Below, piece after piece: positions 7,503 to 14,591 of a stretch of DNA of 22,246 nucleotides (position 1 is the first letter of the stretch; the number at the start of each line of letters is the position of its first letter). Source of the stretch: a virus; the IMG/VR virus record IMGVR_UViG_3300037070_006184, positions 1-22,246 of that record; one strand, given 5' to 3'. The notes under the pieces were generated by a model. That model had not been told where the DNA came from. It was given only the letters and a program-made list of their open reading frames with translations, and did not search any database. A program made the position numbers and the translations under genes.

Positions 7503-8008
7503 TGGCCCTTTTTAGATCTGACAAACCCGTTCCGCGGAGCGGAGAAGCACCGACCGTCCTCAGTTCGGACCAGGCCAAAAAGGGCTATCCGGTGGCCTCC
7601 CCGGTCTCGGGGGGGTCGCTCTGCTGCTCGATCGGCACGCTGCACGTGACCGAAGCCCCAGCGGTCGGCGACGTCTGGCGCATGGTGCGCATTCCGGCCA
7701 ACGTCACGATTGTCGGCGGCACCGTGTTTTGCGACAATTTCGAGGGCCTCGACCTCGATTTCGGCTGGGAGGCCAACGGCGACATCGATGCCAATCCCAC
7801 CGGGCTGGGCGACTTCGGCGTTCTCGCGGCCGACACGGCGGCCGGCATCAAGACCGCCAATGGCTACCAGTTCCCGCTTGGCGCCGGCGGCTCGTTTGAG
7901 ACCTTCAATCAGCCGACGACGCTGGTGTTCACGGTCGCCGCTCCGCCGACAACCTTTGCCGAGGGCAAGATCGCGGTGCGGGTCGATTATCGCGCGCGGG
8001 ATTGGTAG
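7502..8008 (+). CDS. Beta-rich small virion protein, unknown role
   Basis: This 168-residue protein is not recognised with certainty. After a polar N-terminus of about 30 residues it alternates short hydrophobic strands with Gly/Asn/Asp turns (VWRMVRIPANVTIVGGTVFCDNFEGLDLDFGWEANGDID), and ends in EGKIAVRVDYRARDW. No transmembrane segment or enzyme motif is visible. Such a composition and its place just after capsid and before the head-tail adaptor suit a capsid decoration or head-completion protein. It has two adjacent cysteines at residues 41-42. The start ATG shares one base with the preceding stop (TGATG at 7500-7504), with AAGGAG ten bases upstream. Role is inferred from position only. 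Confidence 0.65.
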   Translation: MALFRSDKPVPRSGEAPTVLSSDQAKKGYPVASPVSGGSLCCSIGTLHVTEAPAVGDVWRMVRIPANVTIVGGTVFCDNFEGLDLDFGWEANGDIDANPTGLGDFGVLAADTAAGIKTANGYQFPLGAGGSFETFNQPTTLVFTVAAPPTTFAEGKIAVRVDYRARDW

Positions 8009-8018
8009 GGGCTAGGCA

Positions 8019-8360
8019 ATGGCCAAATCCTCCCTTGAGTTGATCACCCGGGCGCTCGAACGCCTGCAGCGCGTCGGGGCCGGCCAGGATCCGTCCGCCG
8101 AGGACGCGCAGCTCTTGCGCGATCACCTCGGGCCGCTGCTCGAGGAACTGGCGCAGCAGGAGGTGATCTTTGTCGCTGACGTCGAGGCCATTCCCGACAT
8201 CATCTTTCTGCCGCTTGCCAACCGGCTGGCGGCAGACGTCTCGGCTGATTTTGGGCTCGGCGCCGTCGACCCGGCGGTGATCAACAGCCTCAACAATCGG
8301 TTGCGGCTGACGTGGGTGGGGAAGCCCCTTTATGGGACACAGAGGGCTCAATATTTCTGA
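8019..8360 (+). CDS. P22 gp4-like head-tail adaptor (tail accessory factor)
   Basis: The 113-residue protein would bind beneath the portal after packaging, the first piece of the short tail. The pattern SSLELITRALERLQRVGAG, then SAEDAQLLRDHLGPLLEEL, FVADVEAIPDIIFLPLANRLAADVSADFG, and the C-terminal RLRLTW...PLYGTQRAQYF agrees with the helical core of gp4-like adaptors. It is shorter than P22 gp4 (166 residues), lacking the long C-terminal extension. It precedes a gp10-like gene, as in P22-type tails, which strengthens the call. The ATG has AGGGG seven bases upstream, overlapping the previous stop. Its own stop shares a base with the next start (TGATG). Confidence 0.75.
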   Translation: MAKSSLELITRALERLQRVGAGQDPSAEDAQLLRDHLGPLLEELAQQEVIFVADVEAIPDIIFLPLANRLAADVSADFGLGAVDPAVINSLNNRLRLTWVGKPLYGTQRAQYF

Positions 8361-9808
8361 TGGCGACGCCGATCGAGTTCCCGCAATCGAGCCTGCACTA
8401 CTACTTTTCCGGCGGGCATCCGCCGTCGGAGAGCCAAGGGCGCTTGTTAAATTGCTACCTGGAACAGGAAAAAGAGCAGGGCGTCTACAAGCGCGTGCCC
8501 GGCACGGCGCTGTTCACGGACGTCGGCGCCAACTTTCCGCGCGGCTTCATCGAGGCGGACGGCTTCGTCTATGGCGCCTACGAAGACTGCGTCAAGCGCA
8601 TCGATCCGTCAGGGACGGTGACGACGCTCTCGGGCGCACTGCCGGGGATCGATCGTGTCACATGGGCCAAGAACAACCAGGTGGCGACGCCGCCGCGCGG
8701 TCTCGTCGTCGTCACGAACGTCGGCGCCTATTCGGTGACGCCGACGACGGTCGTGCCCTTTCCGGACGGCGACCTGCCGGGAACGCCCTCGAGCGTCTGC
8801 CACCTCGACGGCTATATCTTTTTTACCTACGGCAACGGGCGCATCGTCGCGACCGGGCTCAACGATCTCGAAATCGAGCCGCTGTCGATGACGACCGCGG
8901 AATCGAACCCGGACGGGCTCCTGCGCGGTATCGTCTCGGGCCGGCAACTGTTTGCGATGGGGCCGGCATCGATCGAGGTCTATCAGAACGTCGGCTCGTC
9001 GCCGTTCCCGCTCGCTCGCTCGGCGGTCATCCCGATAGGGTTGATCGGCACGTTTGCCGCGGCCGGGGGCAACGAGACAGATGGCTGGGACCAGACGCCG
9101 CTTTTTGTCGCCTCGGACGGCACGGTGCGCTTTTTCAAGGGCTACGAGCCCGTCGTCGTCTCGACGCGCGCCGTCGAGCATTTCATCGCCGGAGTATCGG
9201 ATCCGGCAACGCTGACGGCTTACGTGTATACGAGCTACGGCAATTCGATCTGGGGCATCCGCGCGATGGGCTCGACGCCGCAGGAGCGCTGCTGGGAATT
9301 CAATACCTCGACCGGACAGTGGCACGAGCGGCAGTCGCAAGGCTTCTTTACATGGCGCGGGCATCGCACCATCCGGGCCTTTGAAAAATGGTTCGTCGGC
9401 GACGTCGGCTCGACCGAATTGCGCACCATCGATGCCCAGATGCAGAGCGAACACCTCACGCCGATTCCGTGCCGGATCGAATCCAAGGTGATGCGCAACT
9501 TCCCGGAGCGACTGGCGGTCAGCCGGGCGGATTTTTCGTTCGCTCCAGGCGTCGGCATCGCCACCGGCCAGGATCCCATCCAAACCGACCCGGTGGCGGA
9601 AATCTCCTGGTCGGACGACGGCGGCGGCACCTGGTCGCGACCGCTGCGAAGGACGATCGGCCGGCAGGGCCAATACGGCTGGGACGTGCGCGTCAACCGC
9701 ACCGGGCTGACGACCAAAGCCGGGCGGCGCTGGCGGGTCGATTTCGCCGATCCGGTGCCGATCGTGTTTTTCGGCGCGACCATGGACGTCGAGGCAAGGC
9801 CCGCATAA
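8360..9808 (+). CDS. P22 gp10-like packaged DNA stabilisation protein (tail hub)
   Basis: This 482-residue protein matches the size of P22 gp10 (472 residues), which plugs the portal channel and forms the tail hub. The N-terminus has GRLLNCYLEQEKEQGVYKRVPGTALFTDVG, typical of the family. Repeated blade-like segments follow (RGFIEADGFVYGAYED, YIFFTYGNGRIVATGL, GRQLFAMGPASIEVYQNVG). The C-terminus has ISWSDDGGGTWSRPLRRTIGRQGQYG...RVNRTGL, the family's closing motif. A longer in-frame start at 8312 exists, but ATG 8360 is preferred because it overlaps the adaptor stop and the protein then begins MATPIEFPQSSL, as relatives do. Its stop overlaps the next start (TAATG at 9806-9810). Confidence 0.9.
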   Translation: MATPIEFPQSSLHYYFSGGHPPSESQGRLLNCYLEQEKEQGVYKRVPGTALFTDVGANFPRGFIEADGFVYGAYEDCVKRIDPSGTVTTLSGALPGIDRVTWAKNNQVATPPRGLVVVTNVGAYSVTPTTVVPFPDGDLPGTPSSVCHLDGYIFFTYGNGRIVATGLNDLEIEPLSMTTAESNPDGLLRGIVSGRQLFAMGPASIEVYQNVGSSPFPLARSAVIPIGLIGTFAAAGGNETDGWDQTPLFVASDGTVRFFKGYEPVVVSTRAVEHFIAGVSDPATLTAYVYTSYGNSIWGIRAMGSTPQERCWEFNTSTGQWHERQSQGFFTWRGHRTIRAFEKWFVGDVGSTELRTIDAQMQSEHLTPIPCRIESKVMRNFPERLAVSRADFSFAPGVGIATGQDPIQTDPVAEISWSDDGGGTWSRPLRRTIGRQGQYGWDVRVNRTGLTTKAGRRWRVDFADPVPIVFFGATMDVEARPA

Positions 9809-12075
9809 TGCCGACCAAACCGCCGCCGATACCGGAATTCAACGTGCCGGTGGCCGATGTTCCAACCGGGCTCATGACGGCAGTCTGGTGGGAGTGGTTC
9901 CAGCGCTTCCTGCGCTGGGACGAGGAATGCTGCGCCGATGGCGACGGCGACGGCGGCGGTGGGGGCGCCGTGTCGTCCGTCTCCGGAACCCCGCCGGTCG
10001 TGGTGTCCGGCACGGCACTCTTGTTGGACGAAGAGCCCATTGCAGAGACAATGGCGGCGGGCAACGTGACGGTCTCGATGCCGGCGGCCACGGGCTCGGT
10101 CAACGGTTACCTGAAGGCGACCGACTGGACGACGTTCAACGGCAAGGCCGACGCAAGCCATACCCACACAGCGGCGCAGATCACGGACTTTTCAGAAGCG
10201 ACAGACGATCGCGTCGCGGCATTGCTCGTCGCCGGCACGAACGTGACGCTGAACTACAACGATGCCGCCGGTAGCCTGACGGTCAACGCCGCGGGCGGCG
10301 GATCAGGCGTTACCGATGGCGACAAGGGCGACATCGTCGTCAGCTCGTCAGGGGCGACGTGGCTGTTCGATTCGAGCGTCGTGACGCCGGCCGCCAAGAC
10401 GGTGCTCGACGATGCCACCGTTGCGGCGATGCGGACGACGCTCGGGGCAGCGCCGCTTGCCTCGCCGGTCTTCACCGGAGATCCGCAGGCGCCAACCCCA
10501 ACCGCCGGAGACAGCGACACCTCGATCGCAACGACCGGTTTCGTTGCCAATGCCGTCTCCGCCATCGGTGTCGGCGGCATGTCGACGGCGGAGTACACGT
10601 ACTCGACGACAACCGGCGTTCCACCTTCGACCGGGCAGTTGCGGGCCAACACCACGACGCAAACCGCGATCACGCAATTCTACCTGCATGAAACCAACGC
10701 GGTCGGCATCGACATCACCAACGCGCTGAAAATCATTGCGACCGGCGTCAAGGTGCTGGTGCAGGACAAGACCAATGCCGCCAACGTTCAGTATTACGTC
10801 GTGAGCGGGCCGGCGGTCGACAACGGCGTTTATTTTACCATTCCGGTCACCTGGGTCTCGACCAGCAGCGGCACGCCGTTCACCGCCGGCAGGGTGATTT
10901 TTGCCGGTTTCGGCATCGGCTCGAACAACATGCCGGAAGCGCCGGCGGACGGGCAGATCTACGGCCGGAGAGGGTCGGACACGTCGTGGCAGGTGCCTGT
11001 GCTGGCGTCGATGCCGGCCTATACGTTCAAGGCCAACAATACGTCGGGTACGGCGGCGCCGACCGATGTCACCATCGCCGGGTTGACGACCAAAGCCTCG
11101 CCGACCACGGCGGATTGGCTGATGATCTCCGACACGGCAGCAACGGGGGCCTTTAAGAAGGTTGCCTGGCCGACCGGGACCTCGACGCCGGCAACCGTTG
11201 CGCCGCTCATGGACGGCGTCGCTGCGGTTGGCACGACGTCCAAGTATGCGCGCGAGGATCACGTCCACCCGAGCGACACGGCCCGGGTCGCGAAGGCCGG
11301 CGATACGATGACCGGCAGTCTCACGATCGACGGCGCAACGGACCGGGTTATTCAGTTTACGAAAGCCGGCAAAAACACATGGGGGCTTTGGGACTACCAA
11401 GCGGACGGTAATTTCTACATCACGCGGTCCAATGCAACGACCGGGGCGGAAATAGACAGTCCGCTGACAATCAGCGGATCGACCGGCCTCATGACCGCCG
11501 GCAAAGGACTCGTGCTGCCGCATGAGGGCGTGGCGGGGTTTGAATATTCGTCGTCGGTGTATTTCAATACGACGAACTACGGCGGCAATAACACTTACAT
11601 GTATCTGACGCATACCGTCGGCGTTGCCGCCTACATGACATTCGTGGTCGGCAGTTCCTCCGCCACGATGAAACTGGACAATCTCGGCAACCTGAGCATC
11701 ACCGGCACCACCGGCACCAAAGCGTCCGGGACGACTTGGGCCAACCCATCGGACGCGCGCGTCAAGGAAGACATCCACGCTTATCCGCAGGGGCTCGCGG
11801 CCATCTGCGGCCTGCGCCCGGTGATGTTCCGCTTCAGGAGTGAGACAAAACAAGTCGATGACGTGCGCGTCGGGCTCATCGCGCAGGAAGCCGAAAAGGT
11901 CATGCCGGGGATCGTCACGACGGCGCCGGGCGGGCTCGGGGACTTGCAGTTTGAGGATTTCAAGTCGCTTGATGCGTCAAACGTCATCTGGGCGCTGGTC
12001 AACAGTTGCCGGCAGCTCAAGGAAATGAACGAGGCGCTCGACGCGCGGCTGAGAGAATTGGAAGGAATCGGCTGA
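9808..12075 (+). CDS. Tail fibre/spike with C-terminal peptidase S74 chaperone
   Basis: A 755-residue protein likely to be the main receptor-binding fibre. The N-terminus is unusual: about 20 residues rich in Trp and Phe (LMTAVWWEWFQRFLRW), a CC pair, then a DGDGDGGGGG hinge, probably the part that docks on the tail hub. The shaft has typical fibre repeats (ADASHTHTAAQITDFSEATDDRV; YAREDHVHPSDTARVAKAGDTMTGSLTI). From Ser648 the sequence SDARVKED gives the Ser-Lys dyad (Ser648 and Lys653) of the S74 intramolecular chaperone, which trimerises the fibre and then cuts itself off; GLIAQEAEKVMPGIV follows. The last 25 residues form a short coiled coil. The start at 9808 is chosen over an upstream in-frame extension because it overlaps the gp10 stop. 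A glycan-degrading domain is not obvious. Confidence 0.87.
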   Translation: MPTKPPPIPEFNVPVADVPTGLMTAVWWEWFQRFLRWDEECCADGDGDGGGGGAVSSVSGTPPVVVSGTALLLDEEPIAETMAAGNVTVSMPAATGSVNGYLKATDWTTFNGKADASHTHTAAQITDFSEATDDRVAALLVAGTNVTLNYNDAAGSLTVNAAGGGSGVTDGDKGDIVVSSSGATWLFDSSVVTPAAKTVLDDATVAAMRTTLGAAPLASPVFTGDPQAPTPTAGDSDTSIATTGFVANAVSAIGVGGMSTAEYTYSTTTGVPPSTGQLRANTTTQTAITQFYLHETNAVGIDITNALKIIATGVKVLVQDKTNAANVQYYVVSGPAVDNGVYFTIPVTWVSTSSGTPFTAGRVIFAGFGIGSNNMPEAPADGQIYGRRGSDTSWQVPVLASMPAYTFKANNTSGTAAPTDVTIAGLTTKASPTTADWLMISDTAATGAFKKVAWPTGTSTPATVAPLMDGVAAVGTTSKYAREDHVHPSDTARVAKAGDTMTGSLTIDGATDRVIQFTKAGKNTWGLWDYQADGNFYITRSNATTGAEIDSPLTISGSTGLMTAGKGLVLPHEGVAGFEYSSSVYFNTTNYGGNNTYMYLTHTVGVAAYMTFVVGSSSATMKLDNLGNLSITGTTGTKASGTTWANPSDARVKEDIHAYPQGLAAICGLRPVMFRFRSETKQVDDVRVGLIAQEAEKVMPGIVTTAPGGLGDLQFEDFKSLDASNVIWALVNSCRQLKEMNEALDARLRELEGIG

Positions 12076-13145
12076 TGGGCCTCTTGGATCTTTTCAGCGG
12101 CGAATCCGGTCGCAATACGGCGATCTGGGGTGCCAACAACACCAACCTCGGCGCGCAGCAACAGCGCGACTACATCAACCGCGGCACCGACTTGAGCCTG
12201 TCCGCGCTGGGCTCCGGCAATGCAATGGCGCGGCAACAGTTGGAGCCCTCGACGACATGGGCCGACCAACGGCTCGGCGAGGCTTGGGGCAGCGCCTTGA
12301 ATACGCTTGCCGCCAACGACCCGAACTATCGCGCTCTCGCCGGACAAGGCGATCAGTATCTCGCCAATGCCGGGCAGCAGGGCGACCAGTATCTCGCCAA
12401 TGCCGGGCAGCAAGCAGACCTCTATTACCAACCGCTCGGCGCTCAGGCGAATGCCGGGTTTTCGGCTTACGGCGATGCGGCCGGCGTCAATGGCGACCAA
12501 GGCCAGACGCGAGCGCGGCAGAACTTCCAGACCGGGCCGGGCTACACCTTTGCCCGGGACGAAGCGCTGAACGCGGCGACCCGCGGCGCCAATGCCGCCG
12601 GCATGACGGCCAGCGGCAATACGATGGATTCGCTGTCGCGGCTCGGCAACAATCTGGCCAATCAGGAATGGGGCTCCTACGTCAACCGGCTCAGCCCGTA
12701 TCTCAACCTCGCGCCGCAGATTGCCGGGCAGCGCGCCGGCTATGCGACCGGCATTGCCGGACAACGCGCCAATCTCGGGCAACAGACGGCCAACCAACGT
12801 GCCACCCTCGGGCAGCAGTTGGCCGGCCAACTGGGCCAGAATCAGCGCGACATCGCCGGCTTGCATACCGGGCTAGGGAACGCGCGAGCCGGTTTGTCGA
12901 CCGGCTACGGCAATACGCTGGCCTCGCTCGCGACTGGCCTCGGCACAAGCCAGGCAGGCCTTTACAGCGACCAGGCGCGCAATCTCTCCAACATCACGGG
13001 CGCCGAAACCGGCACCCTGACCGGGCTCGGCACGGCCGGCCTGCAAGCCGGGCAGCAGGCCAACGCCAATACCTGGAACGCCGGCATGCAGGTCGCCAAC
13101 CTCGCCGCCGATATGTTCGGCAAGGTCAAGAACCCGTTCGGGTAA
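12075..13145 (+). CDS. Ejection-type internal protein with 11-residue repeats
   Basis: This 356-residue, Ala/Gly/Gln-rich protein is probably an internal virion protein ejected with the DNA. Residues about 154-205 hold a motif common in phage DNA-transfer proteins: GPGYTFARDEALNAATRGANAAGMTASGNTMDSLSRLGNNLANQEWGSYVNRL (segments shortened in meaning: residue 154 onward). Two exact copies of GDQYLANAGQQ occur at residues 92-102 and 103-113. Residues 216-347 can be written as twelve consecutive 11-residue units with small or aliphatic residues at positions 1, 4 and 8. The ATG overlaps the fibre stop (TGATG at 12073-12077) and has AAGGA eight bases upstream. Two similar genes follow, as for P22 gp7-gp20-gp16. 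No signal peptide is visible. Confidence 0.7.
   Translation: MGLLDLFSGESGRNTAIWGANNTNLGAQQQRDYINRGTDLSLSALGSGNAMARQQLEPSTTWADQRLGEAWGSALNTLAANDPNYRALAGQGDQYLANAGQQGDQYLANAGQQADLYYQPLGAQANAGFSAYGDAAGVNGDQGQTRARQNFQTGPGYTFARDEALNAATRGANAAGMTASGNTMDSLSRLGNNLANQEWGSYVNRLSPYLNLAPQIAGQRAGYATGIAGQRANLGQQTANQRATLGQQLAGQLGQNQRDIAGLHTGLGNARAGLSTGYGNTLASLATGLGTSQAGLYSDQARNLSNITGAETGTLTGLGTAGLQAGQQANANTWNAGMQVANLAADMFGKVKNPFG
12348..12413 (+). repeat. 33-bp tandem repeat, two copies
   Basis: 12348-12380 and 12381-12413 encode identical 11-residue units (GDQYLANAGQQ) and differ at only two bases, third positions of the second and last codons. The near identity indicates a recent duplication compared with the diverged C-terminal repeats of the same gene. 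Confidence 0.9.
12720..13115 (+). repeat. Twelve-unit hendecad (33-bp) repeat, diverged
   Basis: Residues 216-347 fall into twelve units of 11 residues without gaps: IAGQRAGYATG, IAGQRANLGQQ, TANQRATLGQQ, LAGQLGQNQRD, IAGLHTGLGNA and so on. Position 2 is Ala in the first eight units, position 4 is Gln in the first four and then mostly Leu, and position 8 is often Leu or Tyr. The 1-4-8 spacing is the hydrophobic pattern of hendecad helices. The final three units are weaker. Confidence 0.75.
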
Positions 13146-13157
13146 GAGGGGTTTTCG

Positions 13158-14591
13158 ATGGTTCAATACAATTTCGCACCGCCAGCCATTGATTTCAGCC
13201 CGCTCGGCAGGCTCGGCGAGACCTACGACCGCTCGGTCAAGCGCACGCGCGATGCCGAAGTGGCGGCCAACCGGGAGCGTGCGCTCGCCGGCTTCGGGCA
13301 GAACGGCGATCTTGCGGCGCTCGGCACGACGCTGCTGCGGGCGGGCGACCTTGAGGGCGGGATGCAGGCGCTGCGGCTCGACGCGGCGCAAAAGGGCTCG
13401 CCCTTCCAACGCGAGCGCGCGGCGGCCGAGGATGCGCGTTACGAGCAACAGCGCGCCGATCAGCAAGCGGAGCGCGATCGGCAGGAAGCGGCGAGGCAAC
13501 GCGACGATGCTCGGCAAGATCGACTGCAACCCTACACGGGGACGGATGAATTCAAGGACCCGAGATCTGGCCTCCGCGATCCAGTCACGGGCGATATTTT
13601 CTGGCAGGACGGCACTGTGACGCCAGGGCCGAAGCGTCCCCCCGGACTGCGGTCCGGCGGCGCCGGTGACCCAAACCTGCCGCCGCTCGGCGGCGTACCC
13701 GCGCAATCGATGGTACCGGCCGGGACGAACCCGCCGGATTACGGCTACGTGCTGCCGGGGGCATCCGGCGGGCAGTATCAGCCGATGGGCACCGTGCGGA
13801 TGCCGAAGCCGGACGTCGTGCCGCCGCAGGGCAACGCTGCGGTGGCAGCGCCGCCGCCTGCCGCGCTGCCCATAGCCCCGCCTGCCGAGGCTGGCCCGAC
13901 TGCAATCGCTGCGCCGCCGGCCCCGCAGGCCTCACAGACTGCGGCCTCGGGAACTGCTCCTCCGGTCCAAGGTGCACCGCTCACGGCGACGCAGATCAAC
14001 CAAGGCACCTCCAACATCGCGCCGATGACCAACGCCGAGATGATCGCCGAAGCGCACCGGATTGGTATCTCGCCGGGGCAATATCGGGCGGCACGAGCGG
14101 CGGCAATTCAGAAAGAGATGATCGCGAAGTCGGGAGGGCCCGATCCCGAGAAGAACCTCGGCGAGCAGGCCGGCCGACTGGCCGTCGCCGAGACCTATCT
14201 CGCCAACGCGCCAAAGATCCGCGAGGCAATCGCCAATGGCGAGCAGACGGGTTTTTGGGATCGCACCATGGGGGTCAACAAGATCGGCGAGCAGGGGCAC
14301 GTCCAAAACCAGATCGAGAGCGGCGTCGATGCGCTCGTCCACATGATGACCGGCGCCGGCATGAGCGAGTCGGAGGCGCGCCGCAAGGTCGGGCGCTATG
14401 AACCGGCGCTCCTCGACACATCGACATCGCTCCTCGCCAAGCACGACCAGCTCGTGACCGAACTGAAGCACTGGCGCGAGCTCGCCTATCGCGGCAAGGG
14501 CGCCGCGGGGGCGCTGCCGGAACCGAGTCCCGCGTATGGGGCCGGCAGTAATTCCATCACGCTGGACAACGGCATTAAGGCCACCTGGTAA
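13158..14591 (+). CDS. Internal virion/ejection protein (second of three)
   Basis: A 477-residue protein of modular composition. Residues 1-80 are mixed helical; residues 83-122 form a strongly charged Arg/Glu/Gln helix, probably coiled coil; residues about 150-285 are a Pro/Ala/Gly-rich linker; residues about 290-445 are helical and contain QNQIESGVDALVHMMTGAGMSESEARRKVGRYEP, a segment I associate with structural proteins of rhizobial-type podoviruses. It sits in the middle of three genes in the position of P22 gp20. No enzyme motif is visible. The ATG has GAGGGG six bases upstream, and the stop overlaps the next start (TAATG at 14589-14593). The role is inferred mainly from position. Confidence 0.65.
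   Translation: MVQYNFAPPAIDFSPLGRLGETYDRSVKRTRDAEVAANRERALAGFGQNGDLAALGTTLLRAGDLEGGMQALRLDAAQKGSPFQRERAAAEDARYEQQRADQQAERDRQEAARQRDDARQDRLQPYTGTDEFKDPRSGLRDPVTGDIFWQDGTVTPGPKRPPGLRSGGAGDPNLPPLGGVPAQSMVPAGTNPPDYGYVLPGASGGQYQPMGTVRMPKPDVVPPQGNAAVAAPPPAALPIAPPAEAGPTAIAAPPAPQASQTAASGTAPPVQGAPLTATQINQGTSNIAPMTNAEMIAEAHRIGISPGQYRAARAAAIQKEMIAKSGGPDPEKNLGEQAGRLAVAETYLANAPKIREAIANGEQTGFWDRTMGVNKIGEQGHVQNQIESGVDALVHMMTGAGMSESEARRKVGRYEPALLDTSTSLLAKHDQLVTELKHWRELAYRGKGAAGALPEPSPAYGAGSNSITLDNGIKATW

Noticed and set aside
9388-9807. N-terminal extension of the fibre frame into the gp10-like gene
   Set aside because: The 140 extra residues are Arg-rich shadow sequence; ATG 9808 overlaps the gp10 stop and starts a normal fibre N-terminus.
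10348-11853. Antisense open frame of 501 codons opposite the fibre gene
   Set aside because: Same GC shadow effect; the fibre on the + strand has clear family motifs, and the antisense product is an Arg-rich low-complexity sequence.
11781-12866. Antisense open frame spanning the fibre/ejection gene boundary
   Set aside because: It crosses two supported + strand genes, lacks a credible ribosome site and has repetitive Gly/Ile/Val composition produced by the sense repeats.
12348-13115. CRISPR array suggested by regular 33-bp spacing
   Set aside because: Units are adjacent without unique spacers, lie within an open frame and vary mostly in an amino-acid-conserving way.
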